The notes: generated by a model not told the origin, from the sequence alone. Numbered from the stretch's first letter, positions 16,842 to 25,212 are shown. The stretch is DNA of 37,646 bases from an uncultured bacterium (GCA_902788345.1 CADAJP010000011.1:1-37646), one strand, 5' to 3'. Numbers and translations: made by a program.

Positions 16842-19517
16842 TTATAAATTAATTTTAAGTATTACTGTTGTATTTTCATCATTTCCTAAGCTATTTGGGG
16901 CTTTGAGGATATTTAATGTTTGGTTAACAGATTGTAACACAATCTTATCCACATTAGCCGAGCCGCTGGATGTTACAATTTTGGCATCCTTAAATTTACC
17001 GCTCTTGTCAAAAGTAACACTTAATTTTATTGTATTTGAATAAGTATAATCAGTAGCCAAAAGCAAATCACTTGACAGGGCTGTTTTTAAGGCTCTGCCT
17101 GAAGATTGGAAGAATTGTCTGAAATCTGCGCTATACGATACATAATCAGGAACTTCCCAGCTGAGTTTTTTAATAGTCATAAATGCTGTTGGCGGAATAG
17201 GTTTAGATGGCAGATTTTGTGCTTCTGCTTCAGCTTGACGGGAATTTCTTGCAGATGGGAGGTTTGCTGTTTTTACATCGTCATCCTTCATTAAAACATC
17301 ATCCTCGCTTACATCTTTGCCCGCAAGATTATCATCAGAAGCATTATTTTCAGGATTTAAGCTGCCTGATAGGGGTTGAGCTTCTTCTTTCGCACTATTC
17401 ATTTTTGTAACAGAGAATGCTATAACTCCGGCAATTATTACAACCAAAGCCAAACCGATTATGCCATATTTTTTAGGAATAGATGAAATACTTAAATTTT
17501 TCATTGAACCAATGCGCACATCATTATTAAGTCCTGATTGTGGTGCCTGAGAATCCTGATCATACAAATTGCCCAAGCTGTCGTCCCCGAAATCAGGAAG
17601 TGATGTTTTATTTATATCAAGTAGTATTTCACCGGGTTCAAAGTTTTTATCACTTATAACCGTAGAATTTTCCATTACAACTGTATTATTTAAAAAGTCA
17701 TCAGAAATGATAACTTCCTCAGCTTCATCATCTGTTTGATTACTACCATCGGCAAAATCGTCAAAATCACTTATTGAAACATCTTCAAAAGGCTCTTGTG
17801 AAGAATCAACAGGTTCTTCTGTCAGTTCGTTTAAAGATGCAAAATCATATAAATCATCTGCAGATTCCTGTTTATCCAGCTCATTTTGTTTTAATATTTC
17901 TTCTTCCTGATTTCCTGCATCAACTTCTAAATCAGAAAAATCAAAACTTTCTGCATCTAAATTTGTTTGTTCAGAAGCTGTTACACCGGTTTTACCGCTA
18001 TGTTCGTCTTCAATCGGATTATAATTCTGATAGCTTGAAACTTCAACATTTTCAGGTGTATATGTAGTGTATTCGGAAAGAGATGGATTGTTTTCGTCCT
18101 GTGCTTGTTCTTCATCCGAATTTACATCCATATCTGTAAGATTATCTTCCTCTTGGGCTGAATTTTCATCATCCTGCATGAGCATATCATCTGCGGATAA
18201 GTCAATATCTCCACCCAATAAATCATCCTGTTCTATATCTAAATCCTGAGCTTCCAAATCTTCAAAGGCTTCAGTTGGGAATTCTTCATTATTTTCATCC
18301 GCATTAATACTTTCTTCCTCTGTAGAATCAGCAAAATCAGATAAATCCTGAGATTCTAATTCTAAATCTCCAATATTTTCTTCTGAAGGCAATTCCCCTG
18401 AATCAAGTAAGGTATCCGCATCTTCATTGATATCAGTGTCAAGATGTTCTATATTGTCAAACAAATCGACACTCATGTCATCATTATCATCAGCACTGTC
18501 AAGATCAAAATCAGCGGTTCCAATATCCATGGATGATGAGTCCTCATTGGCTGTTTCATCGAGCACTCCTTCAATATCACCCGCTAATCCTGCAAGTTCT
18601 ATAGCTTCATCTGAAACACCAACATCGGATATATCGGAAATGTTATTACTTACATCAGGTGATTCTGTGCTGAAATTATCGTCATCAAGTAACTCATCAC
18701 CGTTCAAATCCTGAATTTCCAAAGATTCAGAATCGTTTTCGGGGATTAAATTCTCATCGTCAGCGATATTTCCATCTGATTCAGCATTTTCAACTTCATC
18801 AGACTGAAGTCCGTCAGGATTATCATGCATATAACCTGCCACATGTCCTGCAAGAGTTTCAAAATTGTCGTATTCAAGAACAGAATCTCTAAGGATAATA
18901 CTTGAATTCATCAGTTGCAAAAACTCTGCATATTCATCATTTGTAATATCATCATCAGATGCAAGAATTGACAATTCCCTGCCTCTAAACATTTCTTCTT
19001 CCGAAAGATTTTTTTCTGTATTACCGGTATAATTTTTTACAAAATCAATAAACCCTTCAGGAGCAGATAATTCTGATATATCTACAAAATAATAATCTTC
19101 ACTCGAATTTTCTTTATTAATTTTGTCAGCCAAAATATACCCTAAATTTTCCATTTGCTTGTAGTCGCTGTCAAATTTTAAAACCATATACACATCAGGT
19201 TTTATACCAAGTTCAAAGTGAGATTTTGGAATAAAAATCTCATTACGCTCAAAGACTACACGAACATCAATATGAATATTAGATAAAATAATATCTGCAA
19301 TATTTGTTTTTTCTATAATTCTTTTGACAGAATGAAGGTTTCTTAAATAATCAGTTTCAATATCGTTTTCCGTTAAATAATTGATTACCGCTTCTGCCCC
19401 CAAAACATTAACAAATGCTCTATTTTTAACTTCATTGTCGATAAAATTGGCACACATAAATTCTGCTTCTGCCAAATTTTCAGATAATATATTCACAAAT
19501 AATTCTTTTGTTTCCAT
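16842..19517 (-). CDS. DUF1822-like / acidic linker / single TM / TonB-like C-terminal protein
   Basis: 891 residues in four parts. (1) Residues about 10-190 resemble the cyanobacterial DUF1822 domain: a VNVLGAEAVINYL helix, an I-E-T-D turn at 53-56, then beta-rich V-R-V-V-F-E, I-F-I-P and V-Y-M-V-L-K-F-D strands ending in L-G-Y-I. (2) About 190-660 is a very acidic Asp/Glu/Ser/Asn low-complexity linker. (3) One hydrophobic helix at about 681-705. (4) About 776-891 resembles a TonB C-terminal domain (LSVTFDKSGKFKDAKIVTSSG, then a helix with VDKIVLQSV). The head should be cytoplasmic and the tail periplasmic. It is the first gene of the operon with sigma, ATPase and exporter, with GGGGAGA before the start. 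Domain calls are by eye; transmembrane signalling is inferred. Confidence 0.72.
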   Translation of the reverse strand: METKELFVNILSENLAEAEFMCANFIDNEVKNRAFVNVLGAEAVINYLTENDIETDYLRNLHSVKRIIEKTNIADIILSNIHIDVRVVFERNEIFIPKSHFELGIKPDVYMVLKFDSDYKQMENLGYILADKINKENSSEDYYFVDISELSAPEGFIDFVKNYTGNTEKNLSEEEMFRGRELSILASDDDITNDEYAEFLQLMNSSIILRDSVLEYDNFETLAGHVAGYMHDNPDGLQSDEVENAESDGNIADDENLIPENDSESLEIQDLNGDELLDDDNFSTESPDVSNNISDISDVGVSDEAIELAGLAGDIEGVLDETANEDSSSMDIGTADFDLDSADDNDDMSVDLFDNIEHLDTDINEDADTLLDSGELPSEENIGDLELESQDLSDFADSTEEESINADENNEEFPTEAFEDLEAQDLDIEQDDLLGGDIDLSADDMLMQDDENSAQEEDNLTDMDVNSDEEQAQDENNPSLSEYTTYTPENVEVSSYQNYNPIEDEHSGKTGVTASEQTNLDAESFDFSDLEVDAGNQEEEILKQNELDKQESADDLYDFASLNELTEEPVDSSQEPFEDVSISDFDDFADGSNQTDDEAEEVIISDDFLNNTVVMENSTVISDKNFEPGEILLDINKTSLPDFGDDSLGNLYDQDSQAPQSGLNNDVRIGSMKNLSISSIPKKYGIIGLALVVIIAGVIAFSVTKMNSAKEEAQPLSGSLNPENNASDDNLAGKDVSEDDVLMKDDDVKTANLPSARNSRQAEAEAQNLPSKPIPPTAFMTIKKLSWEVPDYVSYSADFRQFFQSSGRALKTALSSDLLLATDYTYSNTIKLSVTFDKSGKFKDAKIVTSSGSANVDKIVLQSVNQTLNILKAPNSLGNDENTTVILKINL

Positions 19518-19688
19518 GCTTAATATCTCCCCTTCTAATTAATACGATGACAAATAATAAAAAAATATTCCAAAATTATTGTAAATTTTTGTAACAAATA
19601 TAGAAAATTGGAAATAAATTTGTCAAAATTGGTATGTCATATGTTTTTATTATCCTGTAAATAAAGTGTGTGTAAGGAGGTCTTTTAC

Positions 19689-20126
19689 ATGTCAATGATG
19701 GTCAATCGTGTTTCTAATGTTAGTTTTAGAGCATCTGCTCCAACTCAGGAAGACTTTTTAAGTCGTCCGGGTGCTTATTCAAAACCGGAACAAAATGTTA
19801 TGCCTGCAAATGCTGATACTCCAAAGAAAAAGAGTTCTGCATTAAAAGTAATTGTAGGTACTGTTATCGCAGCTGCTGCAATTTTAGGTGGTTTGTACGC
19901 TGCACATAAATATGGTCATACAACTTTTGACGCATCCAAAAAATTCGAAGAATTTAAAGACCTTGGTTATATGGAAAAGGCTAAAGCATATGTTACAACT
20001 GCAATCGGCAAAGGCGGAGAAAAGGTCGAAAAAGGTGTAAATTATATCACAACCGAATGTAAAGGCTTGTGGAATAAATTATTTAACAGTACTCCTAAAC
20101 CGGCAGCCGAACCACCTGCAGTATAA
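19689..20126 (+). CDS. Small single-pass membrane protein with N-terminal F-x-A tag
   Basis: 145 residues of unknown function. The start at 19689 is fixed by a perfect AAGGAGG (19674-19680) 8 bases upstream; an earlier GTG would include that site. The N-terminus is Met/Asn/Val-rich and carries N-V-S-F-R-A at residues 10-15, matching a motif in two other small proteins of this window (29842-30264 and 35234-35722). A hydrophobic helix spans about residues 50-72 (VIVGTVIAAAAILGGLYAA), then an amphipathic Lys/Glu/Gly-rich stretch and a Pro/Ala tail. It is monocistronic, divergent from the DUF1822/TonB operon, and ends at a terminator. Confidence 0.78.
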   Translation: MSMMVNRVSNVSFRASAPTQEDFLSRPGAYSKPEQNVMPANADTPKKKSSALKVIVGTVIAAAAILGGLYAAHKYGHTTFDASKKFEEFKDLGYMEKAKAYVTTAIGKGGEKVEKGVNYITTECKGLWNKLFNSTPKPAAEPPAV

Positions 20127-20148
20127 AAAGACTTCAAAATATAACAAG

Positions 20149-20178
20149 AAAGCGGATAATTATTTATCCGCTTTTTTA
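20149..20178. terminator. Terminator shared by the tagged protein gene and queH
   Basis: Arms agcggataa (20151-20159) and ttatccgct (20164-20172), 4-base loop, flanked by an A-run and a T-run. It lies 22 bases after the rightward stop; its right half is coding sequence for the last residues of queH on the other strand. Confidence 0.8.
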
Positions 20179-20735
20179 TTTAGTGCAAATTTACATCCGC
20201 AATAATTTTGCCTGTATAAACCAAGGTCTTTAGAAATTTGATTAGTTTTTAAAAAGCCGTCATTCTTCCTAAAATTAAGGGAAAAATATTGTAAATTATA
20301 TTCTTGTGCTATATCCTTGCCTATTTTAGTTAATTTTTCATAATTTTTATGCGGACTGATTACCATTGAGGTCGTAAATTCATTAATTCCTAATTCAACG
20401 CATTTTTGTGCAGTTTTTCTCAATCTTAATTCAAAGCATTTATCACATCTAAGACCTTTTTCGGGTTCATTTTCAAGACCTGCGACAAAATTGTAATACA
20501 CCTCTGTTTCATATTCTCCGATAATTAAATTGCACCCGAAATGAGTGCATAATTTTGTTTCGGCATCAAGCCGTTTTTGATATTCTTCCTGCGGGTAAAT
20601 ATTCGGATTATAAAAATACACCACAACAGAGTATCCCATATCTTTCAACAAAGATATGGGATAACCTGAACATATACCGCAGCATGCGTGCAACAATATT
20701 TTTTTAGAATAATCTGTATTTTGGTTGTCCGCCAT
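20160..20735 (-). CDS. queH: Epoxyqueuosine reductase QueH
   Basis: Last enzyme of queuosine synthesis, reducing epoxyqueuosine in tRNA; the Fe-S enzyme non-homologous to QueG (formerly DUF208). The 191-residue protein shows the family pattern: the H-A-C-C-G-I-C cluster ligands at 17-22, YNPNIYPQEEY (about 43-53), LRCDKCFELRLRKTA (about 100-114), TTSMVISPHKN (about 127-137) and YCGC near the C-terminus. Its start lies 32 bases inside the end of the VKOR fusion gene, so translation is coupled to it. FolE2, which makes the shared precursor for folate and queuosine, is encoded 3 kb away. Confidence 0.94.
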   Translation of the reverse strand: MADNQNTDYSKKILLHACCGICSGYPISLLKDMGYSVVVYFYNPNIYPQEEYQKRLDAETKLCTHFGCNLIIGEYETEVYYNFVAGLENEPEKGLRCDKCFELRLRKTAQKCVELGINEFTTSMVISPHKNYEKLTKIGKDIAQEYNLQYFSLNFRKNDGFLKTNQISKDLGLYRQNYCGCKFALNKKADK

Positions 20736-21933
20736 GCTTTATAATCCATTCTTTTAATTGCGGATAGCCTTTTACGCCCATCTGAAAATCTTCTCCGATT
20801 TTCATTGAAGGAGTACCAAGCATACCTTTTTCTCCTGCAAAATCTATATCTTTTTTAATATCGTCAATAACTTCTTTAGATTTTGCATCTTTTTTTAATT
20901 GTTCTATATCAATGCCGATTTTTGCATTTTGAATATTTTCTATAATTTTGTCTTCTTCAGCTGCGGGATTGTCAAATAAAAGATTCTCCACATCCCAGAA
21001 TTTGTTTTGATTTTTTGCAGCAACCGCATATTGAGCATTGATGCAAGCTCCTCTGTGGAACTGTCCGCTCATAAATCTGTTACAAGTGTTATCAAGCGGC
21101 ATATTATGATGCTCAACTCTTACATTTTTAAATTCTCTTACAACTTTATGAACAATAATGTTGTTTGTATAACAAATAGGGCATCTGAAATCGGAATAAA
21201 CTTCCAATACAACGGCATCTTTGCTTTTTGAACCCAAGACATTACCTTTTGCAGGATATGGATTGTGGTCAGCATTTACAAATTCCCCGAAACTTCTGTG
21301 AAATTCAAGAGCCGGTGAAAATTTTGCACTTGTGTAAGTCCAGTGTAAAAATATAAATGCACAAATCATTACAACACAGAATGCAATTCTGTATGGCCAA
21401 GGTTTCAAAGCCTCAACAAAATCAATACAACTTTGTTTTAAAGCTCCGATGAAGTGCAATTTTATGCCATGAGCCGCAACAAGACCTATAATCAAATTTA
21501 ATATATATGTTACAACACACATAACACATAACTTATGAATTTCGCCCAAGCTAACAACAAGCAAAAGCATTGAAATTATAAATGAAATCAAACCCAAAGA
21601 TGCAATATAATGAAATTTGTTTTTAAAAACTTCAAGAAATTTAAGAAAAGGAACTTTTTTTAATACATCTACAGCCAATAGCATTGTCATAAATGAATAT
21701 AAAAATAATCCCCAATATGCAAGCGGAACACCCAAAAATTGAGATTCAAGAGTTTTTGCAACTCCGTCACAATCAATAAAATCATTTACCGAACAAAAAC
21801 TTGGCAGGGCGTGAGCATTGAAATTTGCCTGATAATAAATATATGCCAAATCAATTGTAACAAGAATACCAATAAGTAAAAGAATACCAATAATCAGGGT
21901 CTTCCAAAAGTTTTGTTTATTTTCATTTTCCAT
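20704..21933 (-). CDS. VKOR-DsbA-like thioredoxin fusion (disulfide bond formation)
   Basis: A 409-residue inner-membrane protein that should oxidise periplasmic thiols and pass electrons to quinone. The N-terminal VKOR domain has a first helix at 11-33, the loop pair C47/C55, an ESQFLGVP-AYWG amphipathic turn, two more helices, and the quinone-side redox pair C136-x2-C139 in KLCVMC. A fifth helix (about 183-199) leads to a periplasmic DsbA/thioredoxin domain with active site C251-P-I-C254 and the cis-Pro loop GTPS near residue 370. The domain order is that of cyanobacterial VKOR proteins. It heads an operon with queH (32-base overlap) and has an AGGGAGA ribosome site. Confidence 0.92.
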   Translation of the reverse strand: MENENKQNFWKTLIIGILLLIGILVTIDLAYIYYQANFNAHALPSFCSVNDFIDCDGVAKTLESQFLGVPLAYWGLFLYSFMTMLLAVDVLKKVPFLKFLEVFKNKFHYIASLGLISFIISMLLLVVSLGEIHKLCVMCVVTYILNLIIGLVAAHGIKLHFIGALKQSCIDFVEALKPWPYRIAFCVVMICAFIFLHWTYTSAKFSPALEFHRSFGEFVNADHNPYPAKGNVLGSKSKDAVVLEVYSDFRCPICYTNNIIVHKVVREFKNVRVEHHNMPLDNTCNRFMSGQFHRGACINAQYAVAAKNQNKFWDVENLLFDNPAAEEDKIIENIQNAKIGIDIEQLKKDAKSKEVIDDIKKDIDFAGEKGMLGTPSMKIGEDFQMGVKGYPQLKEWIIKHGGQPKYRLF

Positions 21934-21960
21934 AACAAATCTCCCTTTCTTTTTTTTACT

Positions 21961-21989
21961 ATATTACATTTTAAATTAATATTAATCAA
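21961..21989 (-). promoter_or_regulatory. Sigma-70 promoter for the VKOR fusion and queH
   Basis: Reading leftwards: -35 TTGATT (21984-21989), 17-base spacer, -10 TAATAT (21961-21966), 28 bases before the start codon. Confidence 0.65.
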
Positions 21990-22056
21990 CTCTGTTAAAA
22001 CTATTGAAGTCTTTATCATTTAGTGATAGTATAATTCTCAGGGGGATATAGCAACC

Positions 22057-22776
22057 TTGCAAAGAAATTTTTTAGAAAAATTTTTAGAAAAAATATCAAA
22101 TTTCCCAAGCTGGATAAAGGAAATAATTTATATTAAATTATCAAAAGAAGTAAATCCGCAAGGGGATTTAGCGTATATTTTTGCAGTTTTTAAGCCTTCA
22201 TTAACAGACAAAGGAAAATGCGAATTAAACAGCCGTCTATCAGGTTTTGATAACAACATATATAATATTTTTAATTATTGCGATAACAATTTAAGCATTT
22301 CTGAAATAGCATTGAATACATATATGTCATTGGAAGAAATTGCGGGTTATTTTTTATTCGGAGTTGATGAGGGATACATTCAGCTTCCTGATAACTCTCA
22401 AATTCTCAATATTGCCGGTTTTTTGGCAGGGAAATTCAGAACGGGAGAATATTTTTTACAAGACGGTGCAATTTCAGAGCAACAGCTTGATGATGCAGTA
22501 TTGAATTATGAACACAGAGCAAAGAAAAATAATAAAAAATTCGGTCAGTCGCTTATTGAGCTTGGTTTGATATCTGATAAACAGTTAAAAACAATTTTAT
22601 CCATAAAAGAAATTGCAAAAAAAAGATTTATACTTGATCACAATGATATTCCAAAACTAACTGAAGCTGCTGATTATGAAAAACGTATTAAAAATTTGGA
22701 AGAAGAAAATCGAAAATTACGTAACAGAATAAATGAACTTCTCAACTCAAACGAAAAAAATGCGCAATATAAATAA
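22057..22776 (+). CDS. GspE-N / MshEN-like domain protein without an ATPase
   Basis: 239 residues with a TTG start, supported by CAGGGGGA 10 bases upstream and the absence of any nearby in-frame ATG. The first 115 residues are unassigned, with a winged-helix-like segment at about 78-110. Two tandem 21-residue repeats follow at 128-148 and 161-181, both fitting [RK]-x-G-x6-G-x-I-S-x2-Q-L. This is the arrangement of the type II secretion/pilus ATPase N-terminal domain (T2SSE_N, MshEN), which in some proteins binds cyclic di-GMP. The C-terminus (about 205-235) is a short coiled coil. No P-loop is present, so it is a stand-alone regulator or adaptor. It overlaps the asparaginase gene. Confidence 0.72.
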   Translation: MQRNFLEKFLEKISNFPSWIKEIIYIKLSKEVNPQGDLAYIFAVFKPSLTDKGKCELNSRLSGFDNNIYNIFNYCDNNLSISEIALNTYMSLEEIAGYFLFGVDEGYIQLPDNSQILNIAGFLAGKFRTGEYFLQDGAISEQQLDDAVLNYEHRAKKNNKKFGQSLIELGLISDKQLKTILSIKEIAKKRFILDHNDIPKLTEAADYEKRIKNLEEENRKLRNRINELLNSNEKNAQYK

Positions 22777-23716
22777 CAAACCCGCAAAATTGGTTGAATA
22801 TATCAGAGACGGACTGCCGGAACAGGAACATTTCGGCTACATTGTCAAATGCTCATCAAATTTTGAAATAACAAAATACGGTGAAGACGCAGAAATTCCG
22901 TTTTTCTTGCGTTCTTGCGCAAAACCGCTTCAGGCTTCGCTTTTAATCGATTATGAACTTGATAAGCGCTATGATATGACAATGGAAGAAATTGCCCTTT
23001 GCTGTGCATCCCATGCAGGCGAAAAAATTCATACGGATATTATAACAAGGCTTATTAATAAATTCGGTTTAAATGAAAATATGCTCAAATGCGGGAAACA
23101 TTCTCCTATTTCCCGAAGTGCACAGGATGATTTATTACTAAAAAATATCGCCCCGGGGCAAATTCACAACAACTGCTCGGGAAAACACACGATGATGCTT
23201 GGGTTATGTAAGTTAAACAACTGGGATTTAAACACCTATGATGATTTGACTCATCCTTTGCAGGTCGCAATTAAAGAAAAAATATATTCACTCTGCGAGC
23301 TTGATAAAGAATATCCCGTCACAAAAGACGGGTGCGGGGTGCCTATTCATTCAATGCCTTTAAAAAACATTGTGAAAGGATATTTGAATTTATTTTCAAA
23401 TCCGAAATATTCAAAGATAAAAGAAGCTTTTTTAAATTTCCCATATTTAATTGGAGGCGAAAACAGAACCGATACAAAGATTATTCAAAACAGTGATAAT
23501 CTTGTTTCAAAAGTCGGCGCCGGCGGACTTATTGTTGTTATAAATACAAAAATCAATGAAGGTTTTATCGTAAAAATTTGTGATGCAAACATGGATGCGC
23601 GTGAATTTGCGGCCATTGATTATATAAATAAACTTGGTTGGGGTAAAATACATGTATCGCATGATATAAAAACAAATCATGGATACAAAGTTGGAGAAGT
23701 AAAAACTCTATTATAA
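22760..23716 (+). CDS. L-asparaginase II family protein (rhizobial type)
   Basis: Hydrolyses L-asparagine to aspartate and ammonia in characterised members of PF06089; cytoplasmic. About 318 residues. Family landmarks: FFLRSCAKPLQA (substrate Ser/Lys region), CCASHAGE, CGKHSPIS, the HNNCSGKHTMML stretch, the DGCGVP loop and VGAGGLIVV near the C-terminus. The start is placed at 22760 (MRNINNKPAK), overlapping the previous gene by 17 bases; an in-frame ATG at 22733 is the alternative, and neither has a good ribosome site, so translation is likely coupled. folE2 follows after 12 bases, giving a three-gene operon with the MshEN-like gene. Confidence 0.88.
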   Translation: MRNINNKPAKLVEYIRDGLPEQEHFGYIVKCSSNFEITKYGEDAEIPFFLRSCAKPLQASLLIDYELDKRYDMTMEEIALCCASHAGEKIHTDIITRLINKFGLNENMLKCGKHSPISRSAQDDLLLKNIAPGQIHNNCSGKHTMMLGLCKLNNWDLNTYDDLTHPLQVAIKEKIYSLCELDKEYPVTKDGCGVPIHSMPLKNIVKGYLNLFSNPKYSKIKEAFLNFPYLIGGENRTDTKIIQNSDNLVSKVGAGGLIVVINTKINEGFIVKICDANMDAREFAAIDYINKLGWGKIHVSHDIKTNHGYKVGEVKTLL

Positions 23717-23728
23717 ACGGAAGGTATT

Positions 23729-24514
23729 ATGATGAAAGACGTTCAAAACACACCTGATACAAGAAATGTCGATATCCAAAGGGTTGGGATTAAGGATATT
23801 GAGTTGCCGTTAACTGTTCAGCGAAAGAACAATACCGATCAGGTAGTGTTAGGAACAGCAAAGGTTGCCGTATCACTTCCAAGGAATTTTAAAGGAACTC
23901 ATATGAGCCGTTTTGTAGAGGTTTTGCGTGAATGGGAAACAAAACAGCTTTTGGGAGTTGATGTTAAAGGCTGTCTTGAGAAAGTAATTAAAAAATTGCA
24001 TGCTCAGAGCGGAATAATCGAATTTAAATTTAAATATTTTATAAGCAAAAAATCGCCGGTTACAAAACTTGCCGCACCTATGTGCTATGAATGTTTGTTT
24101 AAAGGCAAAATTGAAGACGGGAAATATAAATTTATTTTAGGGGTAAAAGTTCCCGTAACAACTTTGTGTCCTTGCTCAAAGGAAATTTCAAAATATGGTG
24201 CACATAATCAAAGGGCAGTTATTAATGTTAAAATCTCTTATCCTGAATCTGAACATGTCTGGATAGAGGACCTTGTAGAAATGATTGAAAGCTGTGCATC
24301 CTGCCCGCTTTATCCGTTATTAAAAAGACAAGATGAAAAATATGTAACTGAAAAAGCCTGGGAAAACCCGAGATTTGTAGAAGATGTATTGCGAGAAGTT
24401 GTAATAAAATTAAGAGGAAATCCTGTTATAACAGAGTTTGAGGTTGATTGTGAAGCCTTTGAAAGTATCCATAATCATTCTGCCTGGGCTTATCAAAAAG
24501 AAATAAAACAGTAA
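23729..24514 (+). CDS. folE2: GTP cyclohydrolase FolE2 (type IB)
   Basis: Converts GTP to dihydroneopterin triphosphate, the shared first step of folate and queuosine biosynthesis, using a metal other than obligatory zinc. The 261-residue protein carries the family marks: N-terminal D-x-Q...VGI, SLPRNFKGTHMSRF (about 50-63), the metal-binding Cys in TTLCPCSKEIS (about 146-156), GAHNQRA, and the SCASCPLYPLLKR...E...NPRFVED stretch. GGAAGG lies just before two adjacent Mets (23729 and 23732). It works with QueH, encoded upstream. Confidence 0.95.
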   Translation: MMKDVQNTPDTRNVDIQRVGIKDIELPLTVQRKNNTDQVVLGTAKVAVSLPRNFKGTHMSRFVEVLREWETKQLLGVDVKGCLEKVIKKLHAQSGIIEFKFKYFISKKSPVTKLAAPMCYECLFKGKIEDGKYKFILGVKVPVTTLCPCSKEISKYGAHNQRAVINVKISYPESEHVWIEDLVEMIESCASCPLYPLLKRQDEKYVTEKAWENPRFVEDVLREVVIKLRGNPVITEFEVDCEAFESIHNHSAWAYQKEIKQ

Positions 24515-24646
24515 TTGAATATTACAAAATATTTCGAAAACGCTTGCAAATAATAATTTTCGTTATACTATATAAACATAGCCGAAATGGGCTTTGGTAT
24601 GCCTATGAAGCTGAAGAACACTACTTTATAACAAAAGGAGAAGAAA
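24515..24646 (+). promoter_or_regulatory. Leader and promoter region of rpmI-rplT
   Basis: A 132-base gap with TTGCAA (24544-24549) and TATACT (24564-24569), but the 14-base spacer is short. Downstream are small potential stems (agcc/ggct and ggtatgcc around 24580-24606) before AAAGGAG. L20 represses rpmI-rplT through leader structure in E. coli and Bacillus; whether this leader does so cannot be read by eye. Confidence 0.35.
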
Positions 24647-24856
24647 ATGCCAAAATTAAAAACACACAGATCGGCTGCTAAACGTTACAAAGTAACTGCA
24701 ACCGGCAAAATTATGAAAAGACAAGCTGGTATCGGCCACTTGCTCCAACACAAGTCAGCATCAAGAAAACGCAGAATTTTCAAGATGGTTGACGTTTCAG
24801 AATCACATGTAGATCTGGTATCTAAAGAGTTACCATACAAGAAGTATTCAAGATAG
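24647..24856 (+). CDS. rpmI: 50S ribosomal protein bL35
   Basis: 69 residues, basic, with the family start MPKLKTHRSAAKRYKVTATGK and the HLLQHKSASRKR segment. AAAGGAG lies 7 bases upstream. rplT follows after 11 bases. The usual upstream partner infC is not present; folE2 is there instead. Confidence 0.97.
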   Translation: MPKLKTHRSAAKRYKVTATGKIMKRQAGIGHLLQHKSASRKRRIFKMVDVSESHVDLVSKELPYKKYSR

Positions 24857-24867
24857 GAGCATAAATT

Positions 24868-25212
24868 ATGAGAATAAGACGTGGCAGTGCCGGTGTTAAA
24901 AGGCACAAAAAGATTTTAAAACTTGCAAAAGGTTTTATCGGTGCAAGATCAAGAATTTTCAAAGTTGCTAATATAGCAGTTATGAAGGCTCTTAAATATG
25001 CTTACAGAGACAGACGTACTACAAAACGTAATATGAGAAGATTATGGATTGTAAGAATCAATGCAGCTGTAAGAGAACGTGGAATGAGCTATTCAAAATT
25101 TGTTAATGCTTGCAAAAAAGCAAATATCGTTATTAACAGAAAAATGTTAGCAGATTTGGCAGTTCGCGATAAAGAAGCTTTTGATGTAATTTTTGAAGCT
25201 GTTTCAAAATAA
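24868..25212 (+). CDS. rplT: 50S ribosomal protein bL20
   Basis: 114 residues, binds 23S rRNA early in assembly and represses its own operon in studied species. Typical sequence: R-I-R-R-G then [46 protein letters not shown] and the C-terminal [17 protein letters not shown]. It forms an operon with rpmI and ends at a terminator. Confidence 0.97.
   Translation: MRIRRGSAGVKRHKKILKLAKGFIGARSRIFKVANIAVMKALKYAYRDRRTTKRNMRRLWIVRINAAVRERGMSYSKFVNACKKANIVINRKMLADLAVRDKEAFDVIFEAVSK

Noticed and set aside
17106..18714. Several Ser- and Leu-rich open frames opposite the 891-residue gene
   Set aside because: They arise because Asp/Glu/Ser-rich codons read backwards as stop-free Ser/Leu/His codons. No ribosome sites or domain matches.
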